From the NCBI GenBank assembly GCA_036186865.1, contig AP025046.1:32436906-32500905 (forward strand): DNA of 64,000 bases. The letters run 5' to 3'. The notes below the pieces were generated by a model that saw nothing but the letters and a program-made list of their open reading frames with translations, did not search any database and was not told where the DNA came from. The stretch's first letter is position 1. Every line of letters begins with the position of its first letter. This DNA comes from Eustoma russellianum. Its lineage: Eukaryota > Streptophyta > Magnoliopsida > Gentianales > Gentianaceae. The translations under genes were made by a program, and so were the position numbers. Below, one piece after another: positions 23,486-34,197 of this stretch.

Positions 23486-24132
23486 TTAAAATTCATTAGT
23501 ATCATTTCCTGTAATAATCATATCATCAACATAAATGATAAGGCATGTAATAAAACTTCCCTGTATTTTGAAGAAGAGACTGTGGTCAGTGTTACTCTGT
23601 TTGTATCCGTCTTTCTTCATGACAGCAGTGAACCGTCTGAACCTGGCTCGAGGCGATTGTTTAAGTCCATACAATGCTTTCTTTAGTTTACACACGTGAT
23701 TGGGCTTAAACTGATATGAAAAACCTGGTGGAGGCTCCATGTATACTTCCTCATTGAGTTCTCCATGTAAGAACGCATTCTTCACGTCATACTGGTTGTA
23801 AAGGCCAGTTCTTATTTGCTTTGCAATAGAAAATAGTACCCGGGATGATGTCGATTCTGGTTACAGGAGAAAAATGTCTCTGAGTAGTCAATGCCGTAGG
23901 TCTGTGTATTACCCCTTTACAACCAGTCTGGCTTTTATGTCTTCGATATTTCCATCTGCCTTGTATTTGATGGTAAACACCCATCGGCAATCCTACTGTC
24001 TTCTTCCCAACAGGCAACTGACACATTTTTCCATGTTTGATTTTTCTTTAGAGCATCCATTTCTGTCTCCATGGCTTCTTTCCACTGTGGTTGTTTGCAT
24101 ACTTCTTCTACGGTTGTGTGGAATGCTTTCAT
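23486..24132 (-). pseudogene. Element D reverse transcriptase
   Basis: Conserved blocks from the N-terminus are WKEAMETEMDALKKNQTW, then the frameshifted KARLVAKG-equivalent region. Next come NAFLHGELNEEVYMEPPPGF, LKKALYGLKQSPRA and the catalytic YVDDMIITGND. The catalytic motif itself is intact. At least two frame changes occur between 23785 and 24026. The normally present AW(Y/F) after GLKQSPRA is altered to RFRRF. Confidence 0.88.
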
Positions 24133-24623
24133 AACATAGTGTCACAAGAAGCTAAGGGCCAGTTCTGGTACATTCATCTTGACAGGGTATTTTGACGCTT
24201 GTGCTACCTTGGTGGGAGAGTACCGTTCAGGATGTACCCCCCTGTTTTTTTGGGCAGCCATACACGTCCCTGTGTTTCTTAAAAAGAGTGGGTTTCTTGG
24301 GGAATGGGAGAATGAATTTCAACCTTCAACGAGACAATTCAGGTGAGTTATTATCAGAATTCAGATAAGCTATCAACAGAATTAGATTCAGTATCATTAA
24401 CATGTATACTACCTTTACCTGTTGCTGGTCATTCACTTGGGAACATCATTAGGTGGTACTGAAATGGGGCCACTGTATCATGGGTAGCTGTTGTGCGGTC
24501 GGTGTCATCTACTTGCCGTGTTGGTCCAGTCGTCGACCAGTATGGTACTGACAGCCAATCAAGAGTATCATCACTTGCTATCTCCCACTGAGACTGAGAT
24601 TGGGTGGCAAGAAGGATTCGGTT

Positions 24624-25630
24624 TCAAAGAAGACACAATTCATGGTGGTGTATATACGGTGAGTCCGGGGGGGTTATAGCATCGGTTATCCTTTTTGGTT
24701 TGGGGGGAATAGCCGACAAAGGCACATTTTTCAGCACAGGGGTCAAAATTTGTCTCGTTGTGTTTTTGGGACATAGACAAAAAATGGTACACCCAAAGAC
24801 TTTAGGAGGGGTAGTGTCAAGAGATATGGGATGTGTGCTTGGGGTGGCTAATACTTGTAGAGGAGTTTGATGATTCAGTATAGCAGTAGGCAATCTGTTA
24901 CTAAGATAATTGGCAGTGGACACCGCCTCCGGGAAGAAGCTTCAAGGAACCACTAGCGTCTATCATCATGGCTCGTGTCATTTGGAGAAGTGTGCAATTT
25001 TTTCTTTCGGCAGCTCCATTTTGTTCAGGAGTGCCGAGACAGGATGTTTGATGGAGTATGCCTTTTTCATTGAGGAATTGTTTTAGTGTCCATCAAGATA
25101 TTCCCCACTATTATCGGAACGAAGAATTTGAATAGATGTTTAGAACTGTGTCTGAATATTTTATGGAATTCGATAAACTTTGTAGTCACATCAGATTTGT
25201 GTTTGAGTACATACAACCATGTCATCCGGGAGAAATCGTCGATAAAAATGACAAAATATCGAAAACCCAAAGACGTAGGATGGGAGAGGGACCCCACACA
25301 TCCGAATATACTAATGAAAACATTTTGTCAACACGAGTTTTATTTGACGCATATGTTACTCGAGGCTATTTGGCCTGGAGGCAAGTGCTACATGTCAAGT
25401 TATCTAAGTGGTTTATACAAGTCAGGAAAAAGAAATTTTAGATAGCTAAATGATGAATGTCTTAACCGGTGGTGCCAGAGCCACAGCTGTTGAGTAACCG
25501 ATCCGGTGGCAAGATTAGATCGGCCCTGTCGCTCTACTGCATCCACATAATAGAGGCCACCACTTTCAGTACCACGTCCAATTATGCTCCCCGTATGAAT
25601 GTCCTGCAATATGCAAAAAGAAGGATACAT
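24624..25630 (-). pseudogene. Element D GAG-pre-integrase and integrase
   Basis: LWLWHHRLRHSSFSYLKFLFP (near 25430-25500) is the GAG-pre-integrase HHCC start. FVIFIDDFSRMTWLYVLKHKSDV (near 25190-25260) is the integrase core with the DD pair. STANYLSNRLPTAILNHQTPLQVL and PPKVFGCTIFCLCPK (24780-24923) are the integrase C-terminal region. The intervening sequence is frameshifted, and the conserved NGVAERKNR-type block must be read across frames around 24990-25060. Clearly inactive. Confidence 0.82.
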
Positions 25631-25839
25631 GAGACTACACAGTCTAATTCCTTCGTTAATTGGCTAATGGAAAATAATTTTGTAGAAAAAGAGGGAACAT
25701 ATAGGCAATGAGATAAGGTGATATCTGGTGTAATAGTGATGGTCCCACCTCCCCGAACAGGATAGTTTCTCCACTAGCGGTTTTCAACATGAGATTTTAA
25801 AGGAGGTGAGGATTTGATAAAATCAGTAGGATCGAAGGA

Positions 25840-25895
25840 CATAGTATCAGTGACACCGCAGTCGAATATCCATTTGGTAGTGTCACGTACGGATG
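25840..25895 (-). pseudogene. Element D protease active-site remnant
   Basis: The minus strand encodes WIFDCGVTDTM, where copia proteases have WIFDSGAT. The catalytic serine position of the D-S-G triad is cysteine (codons at 25855-25863). The rest of the domain is poorly preserved. Confidence 0.7.
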
Positions 25896-26389
25896 GTCCC
25901 TAGTGTTATAGGCCAAGTTGTGGGTCGGTTTGTAATTGGGGATAAAATTGAGGGGTTTTAGTAGAGTTTTCACAAGTGGAGGGACTTAAGTGAGCTGGAC
26001 CGAAGACTGGGGGGGTCTGGTCATAATTACTGGGAATTTCAGAGATCAATTTTGATTTTGGGACAGATGGTGGACCAGGACTCATATTTTCAGAAACTTC
26101 AGGGACGCAAATGTCGTTTCCAGAAAAACCATGGGGTATACATCTAATTTGTTGATATAAAAGGGAAGGGGGATTAGGGTTTTTCACCCGCCCCCTTTTA
26201 CCTCCTCCTACGGCGAACCTAGAGCTGTCTCCTTTTTTCCTTCGCTACCACGTGTCGGACGGTCACAAGGAGGGTGAGGAAAAAGGGGGTTAGGTGGTCT
26301 GGTGGCTCTCTGGCTGATTGCTGCCGTCCTCCGCTGGAGGAATAATGGTGGCTCCAATTCCTGCTGCCCATGTTCCGCCAACTCCTTGT

Positions 26390-27496
26390 GGTGGTTCGTT
26401 TTCCTTCCACCAATCAGGATACCCGACTAGATCGAAGCACTTGTCCCTTATGTGGCCTTTCCTTTTGCAATGGCTTGCAACTCAGGTGTCTTTTATCCTC
26501 CTTTTCTTCCCGCGATGAAGAAGTTGAGCGGGAGAGAGAAGTCTTTTAGCCCCCTTTTCCTCGTCCTTTTCCCGTTGCTGGTGCCTTGCTTGCAAGGCCC
26601 TGTCTTACCCCCGATGAGGAACCATCGTCCGAGGGGGGAATGTCCTCTCAGGACATTGTTCCTTGCTTCTGCTAGCGGATCTCAGAAAAGCTGCTTTCTA
26701 CCAAGGGCAGGGGATCCCTCTTTACAATCTCCTTTTTTTCTTGCTCAAATTGGCCCCCAATAGCCAATAAAAGCTGGTACAGACGTGATTCTTGAATTTT
26801 TCTGTTGTATGCTGATGTCTGTTGAACACGCATTGGATTTGGGTCCTTGGTATCGATTGAGACCCAAACGTCTTGCAGTTTGTTCCAAACGTCCTCCACT
26901 CTACCTGTCCCTTGTCTGATAGTACTTGCCCATTTGTGGAGATCAAAAATCTGTAAGCCATCTCCACCCATGCCATAGTTAAGAGCAAGGCCTTCCCATA
27001 AGGCTCTTGCTGTGGGATATCGAGTAATATTGCTGATCATGGTGGGTTCTACATTCTGCAAGATCCAGGTAAAGACCTTGTTGTCATCCTGTTCGCACTT
27101 TACATATTGAGGTTCATTGGGCTGTGGAGGTTGGGGATTACCCGTAAGGTGAGAAATTTTCCCTTGGCCAAGAATGACCCTGTATATAACAGTGGACCAC
27201 AATGAATAGTTTCCACTGTTTAATTTAACCGAAACATGAAGAGTTTCTGTGCAGGCACAGACATGACTGATTGTGATGATGATGGCGGATGGAGACTTTC
27301 CCTGGGAATCTGGGCAACCTGCAATGCCCATTCTCCTGGGTTGTTGTTGGAAGTTTGTGTTTGGGGTGTGGTGGGTGGTGGTTTGCTTCGGATTTGCCTG
27401 TGTCTGACATGTTTTTTCTGGGTAATTTTGCAGGGATAGAACACTGGAATTGAGAACGCAACACAGTTTTAGACTGGTGACGGTGGATTCAATCAA
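26390..27496 (-). pseudogene. Element D gag
   Basis: The long open segment 27496-26672 contains VKLNSGNYSLWSTVIYRVI, VFTWILQNVEPTMISNIT, TARALWEGLALNYG and VEDVWNKLQDVWV, the order of a copia UBN2-type gag. Downstream, near 26410-26470, another frame reads HCKRKGHIRDKCF followed by GYPDWW, the remains of the CCHC knuckle and the conserved GYPxWW block. A true start codon is not clear: the first ~60 residues look out of frame or untranslated. Confidence 0.8.
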
Positions 27497-27588
27497 CAGC
27501 CGTTTGGCTGAGAAAAGGTATAAGGAAATGATGAGATTGTTCTGAGCCTAATCTCACCCAAGCAATATCATAGAGAGGAATTTTTCCT

Positions 27589-27600
27589 GCTCTGATACCA
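27589..27600 (-). other. Element D primer-binding site
   Basis: The minus strand reads TGGTATCAGAGC directly abutting the 5' LTR at 27601; complementary to initiator-Met tRNA. Confidence 0.9.
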
Positions 27601-27818
27601 TGAAAACGATTGAAGAAATAATTGTTTTTCTTTTCATTGATATTTGATTATACAATTGAGTCCTATTTAGGCTTGTGTATAAGCCCCTATACAAGGTAAC
27701 AAATCACCTACATAATTTTCCTAATCAATCAACATAAATGACCTAAATCTATTATCATAAATGGTCTAACTATGGTAAGATTTGACCGTATTATCTTTGG
27801 TAAGTGAATATTCTAACA
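27601..27818 (-). repeat. Element D 5' LTR
   Basis: 218 bases matching 22335-22554 with a handful of substitutions and small indels, for example in the ATCATTCATCAATTAAATGG / CTATTATCATAAATGG stretch. Confidence 0.9.
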
Positions 27819-27823
27819 GTTAA

Positions 27824-28205
27824 TACCGAAAATATTGACATATAATTTTTCAAAAACATAGTAAATACACAAATTTTACTTACATTGTTTTGGATTATAC
27901 TATACCGTGTTTGGGAATCGGGATTTGGATTAGACAACACCTTTTTTTTCCTTCTCTCTTTTCTCACTCAACTCTCGGCCTCTTCTTTTTTTTTTCCTCA
28001 CAGCACTTCCTTTCTTTTACACTCAAGTGATCGGCTGAAACAAAAGTGGGATGTAAAGAATAGATTATAGTTATTTATGTAGGGAAGAGTTATGGTAGAG
28101 TAATGGGAACTAATGGGGTAATGTAGTAAATTTTCTTTTCCTAAACCAACCGGTGCACACACACTTATTATAAATAAATAATTTATTTTGTTAAGGGATG
28201 TAACA
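27824..28205 (-). mobile_element. Element E: Tekay-like gypsy LTR fragment, part 2
   Basis: Continues E after element D. TTTTACTTACATTGTTTTGG and TTATACTATACCGT parallel TTACTTACATGATGGATTACACTATACCGT in the J LTR (54010-54040). The likely end is GGGATGTAACA at 28205, the same kind of edge as J (GGTTATAACA). A candidate TSD partner is GGATA (28206-28210). No coding sequence. Confidence 0.6.
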
Positions 28206-29488
28206 GGATATCCAGTGCATCAAAAAGCAATGTCTCGTCAAATCAGAAGAGAAATAAAATCAGAGTGAAGAAGTACGTTTTCGTTCCATTTTATTACCTG
28301 GTTGGTCACCTTCGCCAAAATCTCAAATGTTGAAATTGATAGCTACTAGAAAAATAGATCTATTATTTCACCACTTCATCTCAAATGTTGCAATCGATAG
28401 TTACTTGGAAAATAGATATGTTGTTTCATTACGCTATCCAATATTTTGCATGTCACTATCACACTCAGGTCACGTGTTAAAAAAAAAAGGAGAGGAGGGG
28501 GGGGGGGGGGTTGAAATATGCTTCATTTTATTCCGTGTCATTGATCCATGCATGAATTATCATCTTCATAAAACACATTTATTAAATCTTCTTTAACGTA
28601 AAAATAATAACTCTCATGCATATGCATAATGTATCAACAATCTAAACTGATATTATTGATTTGTGTATATATCGTTGTTGCATAGGTAAATAATCAGGTT
28701 TTAATGTGGATCAAATTGATCGTATCCGTTAGAGTAAAAATGAAGCTTAACATGTGTAGTAACTTTATCGAGAAAATGATATCAAGTCTAAAATAATCAA
28801 CTATTTATATAAATGGTACTAGTATAACTTTTCCTTTTTTTTTTTCGTCTTTTTAATTCTCTCAAATGATTTATTATCTTGAAGCCTTTAAGATTTCCAA
28901 CCCGCTTCAAATTCTTAGATATATACAGAGTATGAATTCTTATGAAAACATAAGGGCATATTAGGCCTTCTTACATAGTGATTGAATCCGTATAGTGAAG
29001 ATAATTATATTGAAAAACGCAAAAATAGAAAGTTAAAATAAAAAGAACTACTTAATTCATATGAATATCATTTTTAATTTCATAAAATGAAGTTCGGGAA
29101 TCAGGTACTTCATGTGTCGTATGAGCTTCCTGTACACATTATGGTTAAGCACTTCATATTCTTCTCGCATTTATTTTACAAGTAACGGTGTCAATAAGAC
29201 TAGTCGTTCGAATCTTCCCACAGTAAAAAAAAGTTATTGCATTAGCAATGACAACATCTCTTGGATGAATTTTAAAATTTTGTTTTCCCACTTTAAGTAA
29301 AACGTTGTTAACATCAATCGTTAATGAATATGTTGATTTCATAAGCAATTTCAGATATTAAAGTAACTACTGGGCAAAGAAATGATTCACATGCAAATTC
29401 AAATCAGGAAAATGATTCCTCTCTGAATGACTCAAGAAAAGGAATCAAATGTGCTTTCTTGCTTGTCCAAATTTCAAAATGTTATATT
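28206..29488. other. Non-coding stretch outside recognised elements
   Basis: AT-rich sequence with no convincing gene. It holds a 58-base tandem duplication (28321-28436) and a run of about ten A, GGAGAGGA, then fourteen G (28497-28510). A short minus-strand frame at 29154-29348 resembles nothing I recognise. The right edge is the insertion site of element C (TSD ATATT, 29484-29488). Confidence 0.5.
28321..28436. repeat. 58-base direct tandem duplication
   Basis: TCTCAAATGTTG(A/C)AAT(T/C)GATAG opens both halves (28321-28378 and 28379-28436). The copies differ at roughly ten positions, so the duplication is old. Confidence 0.75.
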
Positions 29489-29599
29489 TGTTATAATAGT
29501 TTGTAAAAGCAAGCAATGGAATGAAGAGTGTGTGTTTGAGATCAAAGATGGAGGTGAAATGGTGTTGGAATAAGCAAGAATAGCTTGACTCATGACTTG

Positions 29600-29792
29600 G
29601 ATCGATCCATGTATCAAATGGATAGATCTATGTGGCTTGAAAATGAAGTTGAGTATTCTGCCGGACATAGATCGATGTGTCCTGGATACAGAGACTGATG
29701 TGTGACTGGGGACATCGATCGATGTGTCCAGAGTGCAGGGTTCGATGTTGAACTGAGGACATCGATCGATCACATCGATCGATCGATGTCCT
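29600..29792. repeat. ATCGATCG palindrome array in the C LTR
   Basis: Repeated GGACATCGATCGATGTGTCC-like blocks end in a large inverted repeat (about 29758-29791) whose 14-base arms start GGACATCGATCGAT. The exact 18-mer ACATCGATCGATCGATGT is at 29772-29789. The 3' LTR has the equivalent array at about 34825-35017. Confidence 0.88.
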
Positions 29793-29889
29793 GACAGATG
29801 TGACTTTTCATGGAAATTCACATCGTTTTGCACCAAGAGACATGCCTAATCACCATGCAACCACTTCCAACGTCTTCTAGGAGTTTAAG

Positions 29890-29905
29890 AGCCTATAAAT
29901 AGGCT
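29890..29905 (+). promoter_or_regulatory. Palindromic TATA box of element C
   Basis: AGCCTATAAATAGGCT is a perfect palindrome with TATAAAT at 29894-29900. It is the strongest plant-type TATA in the LTR and predicts transcription from about 29920-29930. The weaker TATAA at 30073-30077 would predict a start near 30099. Confidence 0.65.
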
Positions 29906-30199
29906 ATTAACACCCATTTTGAAGATTAATCTTGCATCCTATAACACACAAGCATATAACTTTCTTCTTCCATCTCCAAAACACTTTTGCTTTAGAAAGT
30001 TCATTGTTTTCTCTATTCTACTTGCTGAGAATAAGAGATAGTTCGCTGTTGTATCCTATGAGGAAGTTTGCCTATAACCCTGCAGCATTTAGTGGGGGCA
30101 AATATTCCTTACGGAAAGTGTGTTCTGCACGCCTCAAGTCAATTTTATTCTTTGTTTGCTTTTTTCTTGTTGTCTTGCTTCCCTTATTTTCATAACAAT

Positions 30200-30214
30200 C
30201 GTAAGGAATATTTG
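30200..30214 (+). promoter_or_regulatory. Putative self-priming primer-binding site of element C
   Basis: CGTAAGGAATATTTG starts two bases after the 5' LTR and ends two bases before the gag ATG. It is the exact reverse complement of CAAATATTCCTTACG at 30099-30113 in the LTR, 86 bases upstream. No TGGTATCAGAG or other TGG-initial tRNA match is present. The duplex would place the 3' end of the LTR segment against the 5' end of the PBS, so extension would copy into the LTR. Confidence 0.75.
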
Positions 30215-30216
30215 AG

Positions 30217-30828
30217 ATGGATTCAAAGACATACTTGAATCAAGAGAGCATGAAGTTGGACCGATTTGATAGAACGAACTATCTCCGCTGGAAGGACAAG
30301 ATGATGTTCCTTCTGACGGCGCTGCAGATTGGGTATTGTCTCGACCCAACTCTGAAGGATCTTCCAACCCCAAAAGAAGAGGACTCTGAGGAGGTCAAGA
30401 CTGCTTGGAGGAAGAGACATGAGGATAATATGCTTTGCCGAGGGCATATCCTCAACAACTTGTCAGATCGTATCTACGATCTATTCACGGCAACGTCATC
30501 ACCGAAGGAGATATGGAACGCCTTGGAGTTCAAGTACAACAACGAAAAACAAGGTGCAGACAAATTTCAGGTGATGAGGTATTTTAATTTTAAGATGGTT
30601 GAAAATATTTCAGTCATGGACCAAGTGCATGAGTTGCAGGTCATTGTGTCCAAACTGAAAGAGTTGGGTGTAGAAGTTTCTGAGGCATTACAAGTAGGAG
30701 GAATCATTGCTAAGCTTCCTCCTAGTTGGAATGACTACAGGAAGAAATTACTGCACTCAACCGAATCCTTTTCCCTTGAACACTTCAAAAGCATCTGCGA
30801 ATTGAAGAAGAGACAAGGAGTCTTGTAA
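30217..30828 (+). CDS. Element C gag, N-terminal open frame
   Basis: The open frame of 203 residues begins MDSKTYLNQESMKLDRFD and continues NYLRWKDKMMFLLTALQIGY, WRKRHEDNMLCRGHILNNL, IWNALEFKYNNEKQGADKFQ and VGGIIAKLPPSWNDYRKKL, the pattern of a copia UBN2-type gag that assembles the particle. The ATG lies only 19 bases from the LTR end, so there is almost no untranslated leader beyond the LTR. A stop at 30826 and a shift to the next frame separate it from the CCHC knuckle CFNCGKKGHLKKDCW (30962-31006), so the native gag was probably longer. Confidence 0.88.
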   Translation: MDSKTYLNQESMKLDRFDRTNYLRWKDKMMFLLTALQIGYCLDPTLKDLPTPKEEDSEEVKTAWRKRHEDNMLCRGHILNNLSDRIYDLFTATSSPKEIWNALEFKYNNEKQGADKFQVMRYFNFKMVENISVMDQVHELQVIVSKLKELGVEVSEALQVGGIIAKLPPSWNDYRKKLLHSTESFSLEHFKSICELKKRQGVL

Positions 30829-30939
30829 AGAGACATGTCTCTGACGATGCACCTAGAGTGCATTATGTCAAAGGGAAACCAGGGAGTTCGGTTGGAAACA
30901 AAAGGAAGAACTCTGATTATGCTGGATCCACAGACAAGC

Positions 30940-31540
30940 ATAATCCAAGAAAGGCAAGAGATGCTTTAATTGTGGCAAGAAAGGTCATTTGAAAAAGGAC
31001 TGTTGGTTTCGAAAGAAACAAAGACAGGGCGGTGATTCTCAGAATGTCAACAATGCGAATATGATAGACATTGGAACCGATCAACTGGTTGCAATGGTCT
31101 CAGGATTGCATGTTGGCATGGTAACAGAACTTCATATGGCTACGAACGAAATCACAAGAGATTGGTGGTTCGATTCGGGTGCAACAGTGCATGTATGCAA
31201 CAACAAGGATCTATTCAAGACCTACCATGTTGTGGATGATAGCCAGCAGGTTCTGATGGGAAACCGCAGTGCCACAAGAGTCTTGGGTAAAAGTAGTATA
31301 GAATTGGACTTTACTTCTGGAAAGAAGTTGTTATTAGTCAATGTACTACATGTACCCGAGATTTCTAAGAATCTTGTTTCTGTTAGTCTTGTTTGTAAGA
31401 GTGGATTCAAGATTGTAATGGAGGGAGACAAAATTATATTGTCCAAGAATGGTATCTTTGTCGGCAAGGGTTATGCTTGCGACGGGATGTTTAAATTAAG
31501 TATCAATAAAAATTCTGCGGTTTTTTGTTTACTCTGTTGA
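30940..31540 (+). pseudogene. Element C zinc knuckle and aspartic protease
   Basis: The frame opens with the nucleocapsid CCHC motif (30962-31006) and continues to protease: RDWWFDSGATVHVCNNKDLF, with the D-S-G triad at 31172-31180. Next come LMGNRSATRVLGKSSIELDF and LLVNVLHVPEISKNLVSVSL. The frame ends at a TGA (31538-31540). The same frame continues directly into the integrase start, so a single nonsense change separates them. Confidence 0.88.
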
Positions 31541-32760
31541 TTCTTCTTTTCATTGTGGCATGATAGACTTGCACATGTTCGTAATACTACTATTAAGTTC
31601 ATGTCTAAGCATGCCTTAATTTCTTGTAAAGATGAAAATGAAAGAACATGTGAAGTATGCATACAAGCGAAGATGACAAAGAAGCCGTTTCCGAAAATAG
31701 AACGGAAAACTGAACTCTTAGAACTTGTTCATTCGGATATTTGCGAATTGAATGGAGTTTTAACCCGAGGTGGCAATCGATATATCATTACATTCATTGA
31801 TGATGCCTCTAGATATACTTATGTATATTTACTAAGGCATAAAGACGAAGCCTTTGACGTGTTCAAAGTCTATAAAATGGAAGTCGAAAATCAATCGGGA
31901 TTGAAAATCAAAGTTCTAAGGAGTGATCGTGGTGGTGAATACTTTCCTCTTGAATTTAATCAATTCTGTGAGGAGAATGGTATCATACACCAGAAAGTGC
32001 TCCATACACTCCCCAACAGAACGGTTTGGCTGAAAGAAAGAATAGAAGTTTAGTTGACATGCTAAATGCAATGTTAATAAACTCTGGTTTGCCAAAGAAT
32101 TTGTGGGGAGAAGCCTTGTTAACGGCTTGTCATATTCATAATAGAATTCCTTCTAAGAAGTTCAAGGTTTCTCCATATGAAATATGGAAGAAACGAAGAC
32201 CAAACCTGAGTTATCTTAGAGTTTGGGGTTGTCTAGCCTATTATAGAGTTCCGGATCCGAAGAGAACTAAGTTAGGGCCAAGAGCTCTTACAGGTGTTTT
32301 CATTGGATATGCCGAAAACTCTAAAGCATATAGGATTCTAGATTTAGAATCCAATGTGGTTGTTGAATCTAGAGATGTTGAATTTCTTGAGAATAAATTC
32401 TTAAGAACAGATTCAAATCAAAGTTCAACAAGTCAGAGTTTGAATGAACCTATTGTTGGAGATTTTTCTAATGATCCTTCTAGTGTTGAAGATTTAAATC
32501 AAGATTCTCCAACTGAGGTTAGGAGAAGTCAACGTGCTAGAAAGGAAAAGTATTTACATCCGGACTTCATTTCTTCGCAATCTATTACTTTCTTAGTTGA
32601 AGTTAATAGGACAAAGGTGTTTAATCAAACACCTATTGTACTAAGCGTTGAAGATGATCCAAAATCCTATAAGGAGGCGATGCAATCGAGAGATGCATCA
32701 TTTTGGAAGGAAGCTATTGATGATGAGATGAATTCGTTATTGTCTAACAATACGTAGATT
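31541..32760 (+). pseudogene. Element C integrase
   Basis: LWHDRLAHVRNTTIKFMSKHAL and TCEVCIQAKMTKKPF form the HHCC zinc module. The catalytic residues are in LVHSDICELNG, VLRSDRGGEYF and QFCEENGI. A frameshift at about 31995-32030 moves from frame 2 to frame 1, where GLAERKNRSLVDMLNAML and LPKNLWGEALLTACHIHNRIP continue. The C-terminal part has LRVWGCLAYYRVPDPKRTKLGPRA, FIGYAENSKAYRILDLES and an acidic linker to RT. A TAG at 32755 replaces the tryptophan usual in the NNTW motif. Confidence 0.9.
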
Positions 32761-33590
32761 CTCGCTGATTTGCCTCCAAGTTCCAAAGCTATTGGATGTA
32801 AATGGGTATTTCGAAGGAAATAAAATACGGATGGTTTACTTCAAACTTTCAAGGCTAGATTAGTAGCCAAAGGCTTTAGACAACGAGAAGGGATAGACTA
32901 TTTTGACACATATGCTCCTGTAGCAAGAATAACATCCATGAGAGTGTTGATGGCATTAGCATCTATTAATAACTTGGTTATTCATCAAATGGATGTTAAG
33001 ACTGCATTTCTCAATGGTGATTTAGATGAAGAGGTCTATATGGAACAACCGGAAGGTTTTGTACTTCCGGGGAATGAGCACAAAGTGTGCAAATTGATAA
33101 GGTCATTGTATGGATTGAAACAAGCACCGTAACAATGGCATGAAAAGTTTGATACTACCATTTTAAAGGATGGTTTCCAACATAATGGTGCAGATAAGTG
33201 TGTATATTCCAAGTTTACAGACAAATATGGTGTCATTATTTGTTTGTACGTGGATGATATGCTCATTATCGGTATTAATATGGAAGGAGTAAATGAAACT
33301 AAGAAGTATTTAACTTCACAATTCCAAATGAAAGATTTGGGTGAGGTAGATATTATCTTAGGAATTAAAGTGTTCAAACATAGTGGGGGTTTTGCTCTTT
33401 GTCAATCTCATTACATAAATAAAGTGTTGAATAAGTTCAAACACTTGGAGATCAAAGAAGCAAATACTCCGTTCGATGCCTCATACAAATTGACTGGACA
33501 TACCGGTAGAGCGGTAGCTCAATTGGAATATGCTAGTGCAATTGGTAGTTTAATGTATGCTATGCATTGAACTAGACCGGATATTGCCTT
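32761..33590 (+). pseudogene. Element C reverse transcriptase
   Basis: All blocks are in frame 1: GCKWVFRRK, KARLVAKGFRQREGIDYFDTYAPVARI, HQMDVKTAFLNGDLDEEVYMEQPEGF, KLIRSLYGLKQAP and the catalytic CLYVDDMLIIG (near 33241-33270). In-frame stops at about 32821 (TAA), 33130 (TAA, after LKQAP) and 33568 (TGA, before TRPDIAFAV) disable it. The frame is otherwise intact, which indicates recent inactivation by point mutation. Confidence 0.92.
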
Positions 33591-34197
33591 TGCAGTGTGT
33601 AAATTATCAAGGTATACTAGTAATCCTAGTATAGACCATTGGAAGGCAATTGGGCGAGTACTTGGGTACTTGAAAAAGACTATGGATTATGGATTGTTCT
33701 ATAGTAAATTTCCAGCCGTGTTAGAAGGTTATACTGATGCTAGTTGGATAACTAGTGTTGGTGATAACAAATCTACTACGGGTTGGATATTTACATTGGG
33801 TGGTGGTGCTGTTTCTTGGGCCTCAAAGAAACAGACATGCATAACTCATTCTACGATGGAATCCGAATTTGTAGCACTGGGATCTGCAGGTAATGAAGCG
33901 GAATGGCTGAGAAATCTATTGTTGGATATAGAGTTGTGGCCACAACCGATGCCAGCCATTTCTTTACACTGTGATAGCCAAGCAACGATGTCTAGAGCTT
34001 ATAGTAAAATCTATAATGGAAAATCTAGACATGTCAGCCTTAGGCATGATTATATAAGGCAGTTAATAATGGATGGTGTAATAGCCATTGCATACGTTAG
34101 ATCCTGTAATAACCTGGCGGATCCGTTAACAAAGAGTCTATCAAAAGATTTGGTACAGAGTACATCTTTAGGGATGGGATTGAGACGTATGGGATAA
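33571..34197 (+). pseudogene. Element C RNase H
   Basis: An open C-terminal segment of pol shows TRPDIAFAVCKLSRYTSNP, GYTDASWITSVGDNKSTTG, ASKKQTCITHSTMESEFVAL, LHCDSQATMSRAYSKIYNGK and DPLTKSLSKD, the standard copia RNase H order with its acidic residues (D in TDAS, E in MESE, D in CDSQ). It terminates naturally at TAA 34195-34197. It is cut off from RT by the TGA at 33568, and about 500 bases of 3' untranslated sequence follow. Confidence 0.92.

Larger units (their letters stand above)
22335..27818 (-). mobile_element. Element D: short-LTR Ty1/copia retrotransposon (decayed)
   Basis: A minus-strand element of about 5.5 kb with 220- and 218-base LTRs (22335-22554 and 27601-27818), TG...CA ends, a perfect TSD GTTAA (22330-22334 and 27819-27823), an iMet PBS and a polypurine tract. 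All copia domains are recognisable in the order gag, protease, integrase, RT, RNase H, but each is broken by frameshifts and stops. Short LTRs beginning TGTTAGAATATTC fit the Ale-like group; I am not certain of the clade. It is inserted in the E LTR. Confidence 0.9.
29489..30197 (+). repeat. Element C 5' LTR
   Basis: 709 bases starting TGTTATAATAG and ending TTTTCATAACA. It contains an ATCGATCG palindrome array, a palindromic TATA box at 29890-29905, a second TATAA at 30073-30077, and at 30099-30113 the 15 bases complementary to the primer-binding position. Confidence 0.93.

Noticed and set aside
24491..25711. Plus-strand frames of 60-119 residues in element D
   Set aside because: Antisense of recognisable integrase and GAG-pre-integrase; no plus-strand homology.
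26219..26763. Plus-strand open frames in element D
   Set aside because: Shadows of the minus-strand gag and its proline-rich linker.
29154..29348. Minus-strand 64-residue frame in the non-transposon stretch
   Set aside because: Short, no recognised domain, no flanking exon or promoter signal; could be chance.
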